Source: Theocolax elegans
Lineage: Eukaryota > Arthropoda > Insecta > Hymenoptera > Cerocephalidae
Assembly (NCBI GenBank): GCA_026168455.1
Contig: CM047430.1
Coordinates: forward strand, 26,430,735-26,494,734
Length of the DNA: 64,000 nt
Reading direction: 5' to 3'
Positions 32,890 to 45,340 of this stretch are shown here, one piece after another. The notes beneath the pieces were generated by a model, which saw only the letters and a list, made by a program, of their open reading frames with translations, did not search any database and was not told the origin of the DNA. The translations under genes were made by a program, and so were the position numbers. Within the stretch, counting starts at the first letter, position 1; each line of letters opens with the position of its first letter.

Positions 32890-34416
32890 TGGGTGGTTCT
32901 CTGTGACACCGAAGATGAAAAAAATAAATATTGCTATAACTGTTTTTCAGATTTTTTCTGGGCCATTATTTTAAGTTACAGAGAGTCAAAGTTGACATTT
33001 TAGCACTTTTTTGCATTATATGCCCATTTTCATGAATTTTTAGCTCCCAGGGCATGCATTTTTCACTAAAAACATAAGTATGACTTTTTTTGTAAATTTT
33101 TCCGAACTTTTCATTAAAAATACTTTTAAAGACATAAATGTATGCTGTCACACTCTTGTAAGCCATTTAAACCTTAAATAGTGAAAATCAGCAATTCTGC
33201 TCCGGACTCTGGTAACCTAATACTGTCTAAAAGATGTCTTTTTATAGTCAGAAACTGCCTAAAAATTTCCAGAGTGGGTCTAAATCATTAAGATCATTTA
33301 TGGTCAAAATATCCGGGAAAAGTGCCCGAAATATTAATAGAAATGTATATTTGTTGCCTTATAACGAAGAATCTATTAGCATGATCATTGCAAAAAAATT
33401 TGTGCACTTACCTTGAAGTGGTAGAAAAGTATCTTCACTTGTTTCAGTATCCATCTAATCCCCTGTAAGCTGCTAAAAATACAAATATTATTATACAAAT
33501 GTAAAAAATTAATTTTTAAAATTTTTAATGCTGAATTTTTAGTTTTACATCCCTTACAAGAATTATAATACTAATCTGAAGGATTACTATAAATATATAA
33601 ACATCATTATTACAATAACTGAATATACGTATTTAATACAAAAGATATATAAATAAATCGGATATATAATTATAATGAATAATATGATAACGTGACAGTG
33701 ACAAGTTTGTGAAATCTAAACAATGTATTGCTGTATAATAATAATAACAATGTTGATACTTTTATAGTAATCCTTCAGATTAGTATTATAATTCTTGTAA
33801 GGGATGTAAAACTAAAAATCTAGCATTATAAATGTTTAAAAAATAATTTTTTATAATTTTATAATACTATTTGTATTTTTAGCAGTTTACAGGGGATTAG
33901 ATGGATACTGAAACAAGTGGAGATACTTTTCTACCATTCCAAGGTAAGTGCATAAATTTTTTTGCAATGATCATGCTACTAGATTCATCGTTATAAGGCA
34001 ACAAATATACATTTCTATTAATATTTCGGGCACTTTTCCCGGATATTTTGACCATAAGTGATCTTAATGATTTAGACCCACTCTGGAAATTTTTAGGCAG
34101 TTTCTGACTATAAAAAGACATCTTTTAAACAGTATTAGGTTACCAGAGTCCGGAGCAGAATTGCTGATTTTCACTATTTAAGGTTTAAATGGCTTACAAG
34201 AGTGTGACAGCATACATTTATGTCTTTAAAAGTATTTTTAATGAAAAATTCGGAAAATTTTACAAAAAAAGTCATACTTACGTTTTTAGTGAAAAATGCA
34301 TAATGGCCCAGAAAAAATCTGAAAAAATTCAGGAGAACTACTGGATACCTCTAAAACATATTCCCACAGTTATAGCAATATTTATTTTTTTCATCTTCGA
34401 TGTCACAGAGAACCAC

Positions 34417-34419
<3 letters not shown>
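32890..34419. mobile_element. Long foldback element B (1.53 kb) with TA target
   Basis: Ends TGGGTGGTTCTCTGTGACA and its complement (right end at 34419). Left arm to about 33610 pairs with right arm from about 33745, with two indels in the outer third. The loop (about 33611-33744) is AT-rich. The arms each contain the same short frames in mirror order (for example MSFYSQKLPKNFQSGSKSLR at 33234 plus and 34121 minus), but these are probably chance. Separated from element A by ten bases, TATATATATA. Confidence 0.9.

Positions 34420-34451
<32 letters not shown>
34420..34451. repeat. (AT)n microsatellite
   Basis: Pure AT run directly to the right of foldback element B. Confidence 0.95.
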
Positions 34452-34454
<3 letters not shown>

Positions 34455-36030
34455 AAAAATTATTAAAATATATATATTATATTTTTTTATTTTATTTTAT
34501 TTTTTTTATAAAGCATCCTATATTGATTTTCAATTATTTTGGATTATGTAGAAAGCGTTATGTGAAATTTTACATTAATTATTCAGTGTTTTATTATGGG
34601 GTATAATTGTTCAATAGTACTTTTTTGTATAGGTTCCATTATTATTGATTTTCAATTATCCTGAGATTTTCATACATCGTTTTTAATAAAATTATATAAA
34701 ACATTACTTCATATACTAGGATAACAGAAACTCATTGACGTATTCTCTACACTGAGAAGAACAATATAATAAATATTAAAATAATTTATAGTAAAAATTA
34801 CTATATTGTGTAGGAAAACTGTGACATTCTAAAATTATGAGAGATTTTGTTACATTTATAATAAATATTACTTCAGATATAGCAATGTATCCAACATCAC
34901 TTATCAAATATAACTATATAACACTAACAAAAATTGCTATATTGGATAGTAAAAATTGTACTATAGTAAAATTTATAAAATAAATTTTTGCAATATTTAA
35001 TATGTAATGTTATAATCAATCTTACGTAAATAGCAAATTTTAATATCAAAATAACAAAAGTTCTTACGTCCTATATAGTAAAATGTATATACTACATATA
35101 TTAAAATTTGTATAATAAGTATTGTAGAAATATTTTATATACGCGTATACGTTCATTTCTTTTTCAGTATTCAATTGTTTTGAGACGACTTTTTAATTTA
35201 AGGCTATTCTAATTACTCTGTTCGTCCAATAGGTGGCGTGTATAAAATATTCTATTTTTCCAGTTCTTCTCGCAAATGCTCAAAAATGTGTCAATTAGTA
35301 TATAAGAAACAACAAGATATTTAGTTATTATGCGAAAATGTATCTTCCGTTCAGCGTATTGCAATGATAGCGATTGAAATAATATTTAAGTTTGTGACTA
35401 ATAAGTAATCTAATAAGTGACTAATAATTTAATATTATCTATTATATAATGATTTTTCATCGAGCGAGCGTGAGCGAGTGAGGATTTTAGCTAGTATTAC
35501 ATTAAAAGTCGAAAATGTTAATTGCGATATCTTTTGATCTATGGCCTTTATGACTTGCGGGGAGGTGTCGCATAACTTATACAGTGATAAATTTTCATTT
35601 TTTGATTAGAAATAGTTATTACAATTTGTTTTTATCTTTTTGGATATTTTATGCGTGGATTTGGTTCGGCGTGTGCTTGTGATGTTAATTTTGTTAATAT
35701 AATAATTTATTTTACAGTAATTGCAAAATTATATGTGTTTAACTGACTGTGATTTTGCAATTAAGGTTGGTGATTATGATTTTTGATAAACGCGATTTTT
35801 AGAATCTTTTATTAATAATTATCTAATTATTTATATTTTTGCTCCTTTATTTGGCTTGGGTTTTTCTTTAATTTTGAGTTGCTCGTTGAATGGGTAGTTC
35901 GAAATTATATAGGTGTTTTCGCCGTGCAGTCGATTTTATTAATTAACAAATTAATATCTTGGTTTCTATCCGGACTATGACGGTATATTTTAGTGCAGTT
36001 TGTTAATTAAGGGTGATGTTTTTATTTTAA
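34452..36030. other. AT-rich non-coding DNA
   Basis: No gene supported. A GAGCGAGCGTGAGCGAGTGAGG phrase at about 35463 is a repeat-like GC-rich motif. 35520-36000 is somewhat less AT-rich and could be the 3' side of the decayed retroelement that follows on the minus strand. Confidence 0.4.
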
Positions 36031-36033
36031 TTC

Positions 36034-36348
36034 CTAGTTTTCGGATGCTTGGCTTTCATCCGAAGGATTGGAGCTTTCGTCGCTCGACTCGCTTGTGACC
36101 GACTGCGGCTCATAAGAGTCTATTGACATATCGTCGTTGTCGACTAACTTATACGGTATGATATGAACTCCACTGAGGCGCAAATGCACCCATTTTCCTG
36201 TAGGGTTCGCTATGATATGGTAATAAGTGATTCTGTCCGGTATTTCAAAATGGACACATGCGTTTAATCGGTATTCGTTAGCGAAAATATATAGACAATT
36301 GATTGTTCCGTATTCGGTTTCCGATGATAAAATAAATGCGTGTTGCTT
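36034..36348 (-). pseudogene. Unknown C-terminal frame of the 36-39 kb retroelement
   Basis: A 104-codon open frame without a clear start, ending in a stop at 36034-36036. It reads VHFEIPDRITYYHIIANPTG and then WVHLRLSGVHIIPYKLVD, followed by an acidic Ser/Asp/Glu-rich tail. Immediately upstream, another frame (36549-36349) ending in EPVKATRIYF seems to have been joined to it before a frameshift. It belongs to no family I recognise. Its place on the minus strand, downstream of gag-like pieces, suggests it came from the same element. Confidence 0.4.
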
Positions 36349-36349
36349 T

Positions 36350-37824
36350 TACAGGTTCGCCGCAGTGTAGTAGCGAACGCGAATTCAATAATTTGCATCT
36401 TAGTTGGGGCGCAGTTAACTCGAGATTAGCAGTTCTTATGAAAGAGTTAAACAGAGAGTTCCCTGGTGGTTCATTGGGTACGTCGGTATACAACCTTAGT
36501 TTCATGTGCGGAGTAGCGCAGTCCGCCCTCTCCTCGAATAAATGCACGGCTGGGTGATCATCACTTATTCCGTGCTCATATGGTGGAAAGCTGTAATTGT
36601 TTGGTACCTAGTTGATGTGTCAATGAAAGCTAGGTGTGGACTCGGTTACTGTACGCTCTGGAACGTCGTTATGCTTTCTAGAATTTTCGTCGGGAAGGTG
36701 ACCGGGTTCTTGCTATATCGTTTTTTCTAGAGTATCGATGGATTCCTCGAGACTTTTGTTGGGTATATGATTGCCTTTTCCTTGGGTGTAACTGATTTTT
36801 GATTGTATTTTGCGTTTCGCCGTTCCTTGACGCGCTTTCTGTATTGTCCGAATGGTAGCTGGGTTTATATAGCGTCGGCAGAGTATTGACGTTGCTTATA
36901 TCTGGAGGAATTGCCGAGTACACAAGTTTTGAGCTCGGGTTTAGTTGGTAATATATTTTGGGAGTGGATGCGAATTTTGGGTCTTTCCCTTTTTATTCCA
37001 TTTTCTTGTGCTCTCTGCTTCTTTCCCAGATATTTATTCGTATATCTTTTTGTCCGTTGACTTTACTTTCTTTGACATCTTACAATAAATCGTGAGCGTA
37101 ATCTGCTTAACAGTTGATGCAACGTGTTTGAGACATTATTCTAATGGTTTAAATTAGATTCGGTAATGGTGCTTCGGATCTCTGAATAACATTTATTCTG
37201 CTTAATTTCGGGCGCGTTGGATTGTTTGTTCGATACGTCTATCGTTGTAGCTTTACTTGTACGTATAATAGCAATCGGGTCTAGAACCACAATGGGAGGT
37301 TGCCGTTGCGTTTTTAAAAAATGAATGTTAGCTACTAATGTCAGCGACGTAGGCGTGACTATACCCACGTTTACGCGCTCGTTGCCTGAGGGTAGCGTCG
37401 AGCGTCCTGCGAGTTTAAATCACCGCTCGTAGAATATATCTGCATTTGGGTTATCGTTCCGTGGTTATAATAATACTCATTCTCAACTCGGTACGAACCC
37501 GTGTGCGAGTCTCGTGAGTATTCTGTCTGTTGCATATATTCGGTGTCTTGTCTTGCGAGTATCCCCCGTCTCGTGAATATTCTTTATCTCGTTGACCTAC
37601 TGGTTTGTCGCGCGAGTATTGGCGATTCTCATTATTGAACTTTCTGTGATTTTAGTTGTAATCATAATCTCTGCGATCTCTGTCGCGTCGAGTGTATTGG
37701 TTTCAACATTGCTAGTTCGCCGGCCGCGGTCAATTTCTCTCCTATAATGCTGTTGTACTTAATTTTCCTGATTAGGGTAGTATCTGAATCTAACCCTGTT
37801 TTGTTCATTTGAATAACCTAGGTC
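36350..37824 (-). pseudogene. Decayed retroelement, middle part
   Basis: Broken minus-strand frames at 36678-36923 (Arg/Ser-rich, RSPSRRKF end) and 37141-37368, separated by stops. The stretch 37400-37800 translates into Arg/Tyr/Asn-rich sequence on the minus strand, as often follows a gag zinc knuckle. No reverse transcriptase motif is visible, so pol is missing or lost beyond recognition. Confidence 0.4.
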
Positions 37825-38241
37825 TCAGTTATTGTTCTCGTTGTTCGCGATGCTAGCCCTAACTTTATTACTCTGTAGGTTTATTCTAAGGATTATGTAT
37901 TCAGCATATAAATGTCCCTGCCTTTTACAGTAATTGCAGAAGAAAGTTTTTATTTTCTTCGTCATGCAATCCTGCTCCTCATGGGTGGTTGCGGGCCAAT
38001 AATTACACTTTTTACCTTGTAGGGCTTCTGCTACTATTTTTAAGATAGTGACAGATTCGGTAGTTGGTGTTGAAATCGCTGGGCCCGGATTTATTGACTG
38101 TAACGACGCGTTTCCCGGTTGGTGCTGATACCCGTTAAAGCGGCGAGCCGCTCGAATATACTCGAAATCTACGGCCGCTCTTATTGCTGCTCTAAGTGTT
38201 CTGGGTCTATGGTGGTCTAATGGGTGCTGCAATTCGAACAT
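37825..38241 (-). pseudogene. Retroelement gag with zinc knuckle
   Basis: A 138-codon frame. The first half resembles the end of a Ty3/Gypsy-type capsid (LRAAIRAAVDFEYIRAARRF). The second half has a cysteine pattern, CNYCKRQGHLYAEY: a CCHC knuckle whose last cysteine is replaced by Tyr. It is preceded on the minus strand by the frame at 38613-38921 after a stretch with stops. It would bind element RNA in the particle if whole. Confidence 0.6.
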
Positions 38242-38612
38242 AAATTGCCTGAAAAATGGCTAATTAATTTGGTCGCGGTCATATCTTAACCTGCCAATCC
38301 TATGTTTCTGTACTGCAAGGTTAATTCTGATAGGAGAGTTTCTAAATTTCTATAGCTAGTTCGCTACGTCGATACGACGGGTTTATCGCGTCGTATCGAG
38401 CTGATTAAACGAAATGGATGTTGAGTTTTGCATTAAATCGATTAATTGTTTTATACTGCTAAAACATGTTGTAATTACCGATCCAATAATGCGTGATTCG
38501 TCATTCCTTCTGTTAGGGTCTCTGGTTGCCAAGTGTCGGTGCTTACATTTATGACGGGGTTAGAATTTGTAATGGGAAAATTTAAAGAAAACCGATAGCT
38601 TCTGCGCTCAAA

Positions 38613-38921
38613 TTATCGTTCATCAATAGGCGTTTTTCTCTGCTCTGTGTTTATTTTAAAGGAGTTTCTAAAGGTTAATGGGCGCGGTAGATTATCCGTA
38701 ACATGTTTAGTTAAAAGTATAGTCTTTTCCTCTCTCGTCGGTTGTACAAAAAATTTATTAACTTTATGGAACTCATCTGATTTGAGATTATTAAATAAAT
38801 CATCTAAGCTTGGACTAGCGCGTATGGGGGACAGGGAGTTGCCGCGGTTCCTGGACTTTTTGTTATCGCCTGTTAAGATACGTTCGCTGCGAGAGCGACC
38901 GAAAAATCCGGTGAATGACAT
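38613..38921 (-). pseudogene. Retroelement gag N-terminal part
   Basis: A 102-codon frame starting MSFTGFFGRSRSERI, basic at the start and then charged. It lies 5' (on the minus strand) to the zinc-knuckle frame, and the region between them translates into further gag-like sequence broken by stops. The family link is by position, not by motif. Confidence 0.4.
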
Positions 38922-41610
38922 AAATTACCGTAATAATTGGGCATATAGATCAGTGACATATAGTTTGCAAATGACGATACTGTTTGCACCCTGTCATTTA
39001 GATTAACGAAAATAACGATGAGTAGAATATGACAATCAAAAATACAAGTAACTTTTATCGCAAGGAATCTTTTCCAAAATGTTTCAATGTACAAGGACTT
39101 ACAGTACAAAAGAGAACGCTATGAAGGTGCATCATACTGGTGGTGGCCTGATGGAGCTTTTGATTTCGGGTGACAGCGGTAGAACAGTTGTTCGTGTTGG
39201 GGCAGATACCGTTTCTCTCGATGGAGCAGGCGCTTACGGTGGGGCAAATGCCCGTTACCGTGGTAGATATGGTTCTGATAAGACCTCTTTTTGAATTCGA
39301 ACGATATTGCTCCCCTATGGTGTGTAAATGGTTTGTCGACGGATTAACCCTGTATCTTAGATGCTTGGCAAACCTTCTACAATGCTTAAGCAGTTGATCG
39401 GCGTATTCTTGATTTGCCTTCTGAATTTTGATGTGTTTTCGTATTCCTTGACGATCCTCCTAGGAACTCCCCACAAGGGAAGCCAATTAATATTATGTTA
39501 TGTACGTAACTTAGGAATGCGTGGAGTTCAGGTCGCGGTTAGCCACCAACCGAAGCTGTTAGGCACGATTGAAGGATTGGATTGAATAATAAGAATGATG
39601 TCCCTTGAATGTATTTTATTCCTCCTAATTCTGAAGAAAGTAATTTCCGTGTGTATGTGTACGAGTGCGTATTCATGCGTCGATCGTGGTTCACTGACGG
39701 ATCTCTGTCAATGTCCGTGTCGTCTGGGGTCTAAGTCAGTGCTTGACAACCGCTTCGTCTCGAATCAGATTCTGTTCTTGGCCAACTCCCTACGGTGACC
39801 AACGCTGGTGTAAGTATTATTTTATTTAAAAGCAATAAAAAAAATAAATTTCTGATTTATTACATATAGAGAAATTAATATCGCACAAATGAATATTATT
39901 ATAAATATTATATACTTTATTTATTGTTGACATGCCAGGGACAAAAATTATAAAATAAATTTTTTGTAATATACTTTTTTGAATAAATGTATTATATATT
40001 TTTTCCAACTAAATACTTGTCGATTCCATTTTGATTTCAGTTTTTTATGTTACAGTAAGTTTTTATAAATCAAAATAACAATTGCAAAAGTGTGATTAAA
40101 ATTATACAATACTTGCGCGTTTTTACACCCTCGCAGAAGGTATCTTTCACTATTTAAAGGTTGGATTATATATTATAAAAGATTGTTTAGAAAAAATAAA
40201 CAAAAAATGTAAACCAAATAATGTAGGGCAGTTTTCTGAAAGAAATGACTATTTGTCAACTGAAATTCTTGACGATTCCATTTTGATTTTAGTTATTTCT
40301 AGTGCAGTAACTTTTTATAATTTTAATATACTTGCACAATTTGTTAAGGTTTGGAACAGCAAAGCTGTATTTTGTTCTAAAGCAGGAGACGCAGATACCA
40401 TAATTTAAACGTAAAATATATGTTTGTGTCATGTAAACTATAATTGAACTGTAAAATTAGTTAGAATGACATATTGAGGGTTTAAGGAGACCAAGTTTAA
40501 ATGACATAAATATAGTTTTTCTCACAAAAATGTTTTAAATTAGCTTACTGAACTTTTCCAATTCTTAACCTTTTAAGAACGGGGATTTTGACGTTGAAAT
40601 TCGATTTTTTTACACAATATTTGTGCGTAAAATGAAAACATATGTCACGTGGAGTGCCTGACAAAATTGGTGGTCGATATATCGACCAGTCCCGTCTGGA
40701 ACGCAAAGTCCAATGATAAAAATTTAATTTGGCGAGTTAAGAGTGCTTTTAGACGTATTTGGATACGCTGAATATAACTAATAAGTGTTCTTAGCTATAA
40801 GTTAAGATTCAAGTGAACGAAGAGGCTTGAAATACCTCTTATGTAATTTGTTAAAAAATTAATTAATTCTTTTTAAATATTAAAGTCACCATAATTTATG
40901 TCAGACACTGAGTCCATCAAACTAAGCTTCTTTATTTTCAAGCTGTTCAAAACTACTATTTTTGAGACTGATATTAGATAAAAATCAATTATACCGTAAC
41001 AAAGTTATCGATTTTCGAAGAACATGTTTTTTGAAATTGTGATTTTAAAAAATATGAATCAATTTTATAAGTAATTTACAATTTTTTTTTGTATTAAACA
41101 TGTGTAACAAAGAGTTGTTAGTTTTTGAGATAAAAATTAATAAATATGGTGAAATCACCAATTTTTTCAAAAAATTATTTTCTTTGAATCGTTGTGACCC
41201 TCCTTATAAAAATGGTTAATTTTAGTCGTTTATTTAATATTTTTTCTTAAATTTACATAGAAATCAAATTTTACAATCTGGTAATAAAAAACAAAATACA
41301 CAGCGTTAAAGTTTAGCATCCAAGGAAGCTTTCGTTCACAAACATAAAAAATTTGTTATGATAAAAGTTAATTTAAAAAAAATAACAATAATTTTTTTGT
41401 ATTTTTTACATTCAAAAAAGTACTTATACCTTTTTTTTCTTAATTTAATAGATCAATTTTCCCGACGGCATTTGAAAGAAGGTATCTAAAAGTATGTAGA
41501 AAAAGATCGACATTATGACAGGGTATGATGTATGCCATGAATAATAAGAATCAAATCTACTTGATCTCAGCTTTCTTTTGAATTTAAGTTCAAGATTATA
41601 TCTCTATTTG
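38922..41610. other. Non-coding DNA, probably containing the 5' leader of the 36-39 kb element
   Basis: 39080-39800 is moderately GC-rich and open in several short frames on the plus strand, none with a recognisable motif. It may be the leader or LTR side of the minus-strand retroelement. 39800-41610 is AT-rich. It holds a palindrome GGTCGATATATCGACC at about 40671 and a TTAACCTTTT phrase at 40566 that resembles one piggyBac end, without a partner. Confidence 0.4.
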
Positions 41611-41624
41611 TTTTAGAGAAATTC

Positions 41625-41712
41625 TGTAAAAAAGGTCGTTGGCATCTGCAACTCCGGCTTTCTTCATATTTTTATAGCAGAAATCGTCCTAGAGTTTGGT
41701 AAAGAACCTTTT
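41625..41712 (+). repeat. Dispersed repeat, matched in inverted orientation at 58405-58515
   Basis: Shares GCTTTCTTCAT, TTTTATAG(C/T)AGAAATC and TAGA(G/A)TTTGGTAA with the reverse complement of 58405-58515, at roughly 75-80% identity by eye. Both copies lie within 400 bp of a related tRNA-like element. Confidence 0.55.
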
Positions 41713-42038
41713 CCCGAAGGCCTGATGCTCACCTTGTTAGTTCATTCAATTATTTTAATAATATAAGAAATTGAGAAAATATTAATACTAATTACTTAAA
41801 TAAAATTTGTATAATTGTACTTTATAATTAAATTAATTTCATTATAACTGTTATAAATTTCGGCATCTTCCAAACATACAAACATAGAAAGAATTTAGAG
41901 TTAATACCTTCCTTGCTGTAATAAAAAATATTTTTCCATTAAAATATATTAATAATAACACATTCACAAACGTACACACATTAGTCATAATAAGAACTAT
42001 TGTTACGTATGAAAAGGAGAGAAGCGAGAAATAAAAAG

Positions 42039-42112
42039 GTGGACTGCGGGATCCGACCCCATGGACTACAGCGTGCGAATCGCGTGCTGTAACCATCGAG
42101 CTAACGTCCACC
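42039..42112 (-). mobile_element. tRNA-like SINE or tRNA relic
   Basis: On the minus strand it reads GTGGACGTTAGCTCGATGG, an A-box-like start, then a stem ACAGC/GCTGT, then a B-box-like GGGGTCGGATCC, and ends AGTCCACC, pairing with the start as an acceptor stem with one mismatch. A T run follows. D and anticodon arms are irregular, so it is not a working tRNA. A relative is at 58260-58331. Confidence 0.6.
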
Positions 42113-42600
42113 CGACGGAGCATCGACGATACGACCTACAATTCTTATCTGTCACTCGACTAATAGCTATGTGGCACTATGTAATATATTTAATACGATT
42201 AAATAATGCTAATAGAAAGAAATTATACCTTACCTATACTTAAATTATTTCAGAATAAATTTTAAAATATTAAAAATTTTAATATGGTTATACTGTACCA
42301 AATATTGTACATTCTGTCAAATAATGTATATTTCTCTGCATTTTTCATTTTAACGAAGATTATTTTGCCAAAAGTAATATTAACGAAAATCAGTAATATG
42401 CATTACATTTGCTAGGATTTGTTTTTATAAAAATTGGATAAGATGTTTTAAAATTACAATAAGTACATTATACGTGTAATTGAAAGCAATAATAACCATT
42501 AATTGTAATTTCTTTTTTTATATACGTTGAAAATATTGACAAATTTAATTAAATAAGTATTTAAATATACTTTTAAAAAAATATTTGTTTAATAGTTATT

Positions 42601-42697
42601 TATGCACTTAGGGAGTAAAATAGACATTTATATTTTATACCCGGGATGAAATTAATTCATCCAAGGGAATAATCGCCTTTTACTCCCGAAGTGCATA
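42601..42697. repeat. 97-bp hairpin MITE
   Basis: 20-bp inverted repeats at 42601-42620 and 42678-42697 (TATGCACTTAGGGAGTAAAA and its complement with one mismatch). A second inner stem, GGGATGAA with TTCATCC, surrounds TTAA. Non-coding; would form a cruciform or RNA hairpin. Confidence 0.8.
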
Positions 42698-42862
42698 TAA
42701 AATTTTTCACCCTGATTATTTAAAAAGTCACTTTTTGCAATAACAATTTCTAAATTTTTTTAATATTGTAAAATTGTTTGATATTTTTAATTTAATATAA
42801 TAAATTTAATGCTGTATTAACATAAAAAGGCTAAACTATAAGTGTTCAAAACAAAAAAGAGG

Positions 42863-42958
42863 GTCTACGATTAATAAAATGTGTCTTCGATGAATAAAAT
42901 GAGTCTATGAGGAGTAAAGTGAGTCTACGGGGAATAAAGTGATCGAAGCAATAAAATG
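42863..42958. repeat. 20-bp minisatellite, four and a half units
   Basis: Units start at 42863, 42883, 42903, 42923 and 42943 (GTCTACGATTAATAAAATGT and variants). The phrase resembles the AGTAAAATAG and ACTCC edges of the hairpin just upstream. Confidence 0.85.
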
Positions 42959-43296
42959 TAATTTTACTCCATTCAATGAAATATGTTATCGAATACACAA
43001 AATTTTTACGTTAAAAGAATATAAGTTGGACTGGATTCATACAATTATATAGTATGTGGTTGGTTATGATCGAAACTTGGCTCAACATTTGTTTAAATTA
43101 CATTGTACAGGATATATATACGACACGCATAAAATAAAAATAAAAGAAAAAGGTGTCCTTAAAAACGAACCAGATTTTAAACAGTAACAGTCTACCATTA
43201 TGCGCATACATATATATGAATATGTATGTACATGGTAAAAAGAAAGAGAAAGAGAAAACTGGATCGGTATCGGGGGCATCCCCTTTCTTATTTCAG

Positions 43297-43316
43297 CCTC
43301 TCTCTCTCTCTCTCTT
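43297..43316. repeat. (CT)n microsatellite
   Basis: Short CT run between purine-rich and GC-containing unique sequence. Confidence 0.9.
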
Positions 43317-43426
43317 GCTATAATCGCTCTGCGTTTTGTATTGTCAGCGCACAGCTGCCGAGTCGACCCCCATGCGTGCCCTCATATATGTTCAATGCAA
43401 CACACTCATAAGAACCGTATACACAT

Positions 43427-43445
43427 GCACGCGCGCGCGCGCGCG

Positions 43446-43493
<48 letters not shown>
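43427..43493. repeat. Compound (GC)n(AC)n(AT)n microsatellite
   Basis: Alternating purine-pyrimidine tract that changes from GC to AC to AT repeats. Such tracts can adopt Z-DNA or cruciform forms. Confidence 0.95.
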
Positions 43494-43496
<3 letters not shown>

Positions 43497-44368
43497 GAAG
43501 GAAGAAGAAAGCAGCAGGGGGGCCATGGCCACGTCACGCGCCACCTGGCCAAAGTGCACGCACGCATCTATTACTCACCTATGTATCGATACTTGGGGAT
43601 ATACGCTAAGTGTCGGTTTCCTTGTATGTACATCTGTGTGTGCGTTACATTATAGATAATTCCCTCCACCCCACCCCACCCTTCAATGCACAAAATTCGT
43701 ACCCCCAGTGACGTTCCATCTCTTTTATACCTGTCTGCCGTCAAGGTATTTTTTTTATTTTAAGTTTGGATTGGAACAAAGGGAAGATTTACATTTTTTA
43801 AGATTGTTATTTTATGGATCTAATTAATGTAAATCTATACACATATATCTCTCTGCAAAATAAATATTCTTATTTGATATTAGAATGCTTTATTATTAAA
43901 CTATTAGTCAGATATAGAGCATATCTATCGACGGATAAAAGTACAATATTTTGGGAAGAAGTATCCCTGGTGGAAATTCAAAAATATTTTATAGTCGCCA
44001 AAGTAGTTTATAGGTATAAAAATATAGAAATCATAATATTTTATAGAAAATGTCGATTAAATACCTATTTTATTGCTATAAAATAATTATACTATATTAA
44101 ATAGCCAAAAAATAGACACAAAATATGCTATTAAATTTAGCACTAGTTTTTATATCTATAAAAAAGCTATAAAAAATATTTGTAAAAATAACCTAAAATT
44201 TAATTTTTAAAGTTCAAAAAATTAAAAATATGTATTGTCAATATACATTTAATGTATTATTATTTACTTAAATAAATTGTTAAAATTTTTTCTTGTATAT
44301 ACAAACACTATTTTTAATAGGTAGAAACTAGGTATAAATAATAGCTTAAATAAATAGTTTGAATTTAA
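43494..44368. other. Non-coding DNA
   Basis: A C-rich patch, CCCTCCACCCCACCCCACCC, lies near 43662. From 43800 on the DNA is AT-rich. At 43967 CCCTGGTGGAAATTC resembles the left end of the MITE family at 44369, but no right end follows, so it may be a decayed half. Confidence 0.5.
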
Positions 44369-44875
44369 CCCTGGTAGAAATCATATTCCATTAAATAAGT
44401 ATTAAATAGACTGTTTGAATAGAATGGGCAAAAAATAGGCGAAAAATGTGCCCATTTTTCTCCTATCGATAAAACGCTTTTTCTCACATTTTATGACCAT
44501 TTATTAATGTAAAATCCTATTTTTCTCCCATTTTTGAGCTTGTAAATATAGATTACAGTTGAGTCTAGTTATGTCCTATTAAATATCTATTAAAAATGGA
44601 CAAGTGAAAAATCTAATAAAACAGCGTTTATCTTCGTAAATACTGGGAATACAACAGAAATTAGTTGTAAATCAGACGAAAACGTTAAAAACCCATCCGA
44701 AACTATAGAAATTTTGAAGTTTACTGTTACCGGAAAGCTGGAAAGAATATTTAAATATTTTGAGGTTATGGTCATTCTATTAAATGCTAGTAAAATGGGA
44801 GAAAAAGCGTTTCGTCACAAGGTATTTACTACCAATTTTTAATTCCTAGTTCTTAGTTTTAAATTTCTACTAGGG
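44369..44875. mobile_element. CCCTGGTAG MITE, 507 bp, copy 1
   Basis: Ends CCCTGGTAGAAAT and ATTTCTACTAGGG are inverted repeats with one mismatch. Nearly identical to 55590-56096 (also 507 bp), while the flanks are unrelated, which sets the borders exactly. AA lies on both sides, a possible 2-bp target duplication. Short frames inside are shared by both copies but look non-coding. I cannot name the superfamily. Confidence 0.85.
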
Positions 44876-45340
44876 AAAAATTAGTATGATTTATTTATTT
44901 ATTTGTAAATAAATTTATATTATAGAAGAATGCCCTTTTACATATAGTAGCAAAACAATATATTATGTTTTAGGGTATAAATAAGTATTATAAAAGTATT
45001 CATATATGCTTTTAAGAAATTAATAATATAGAAAAAATGAAGGTATTATGAAATTAATTCGTATAATATTATAGTATCGTAGTGTTGTACATACCTCTGT
45101 ATGTATATATTATGTTATTTTGAATAATTTTTATTTATTTATTACTTTGGGGAAACATCACAAAAACGTAACCCCGAAATGTCTATGTTTAGGTCAACAT
45201 TCTTATAATCTTTATATTTGTATAATTGTATTAAAATTCCCAATATAATTTCCAATAAATCATTGTAATCAAATAATATTGCAAATTTTGACATGAGTAG
45301 ATTTGTATACCCAAGAATTAAATACATAATGTTTGTGAAC
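44876..45340. other. AT-rich non-coding DNA
   Basis: Nothing supported here. Confidence 0.5.

Noticed and set aside
33234..34121. Mirror-image short frames in the arms of foldback B
   Set aside because: They are present twice only because the arms are inverted copies; no start context, no family, and stops close by.
40566..40745. piggyBac MITE starting TTAACCTTTT
   Set aside because: No matching inverted end at the next TTAA.
42039..42112. Functional tRNA gene
   Set aside because: Acceptor ends pair and box A/B-like sequences exist, but the D and anticodon arms do not form properly and a diverged relative exists.
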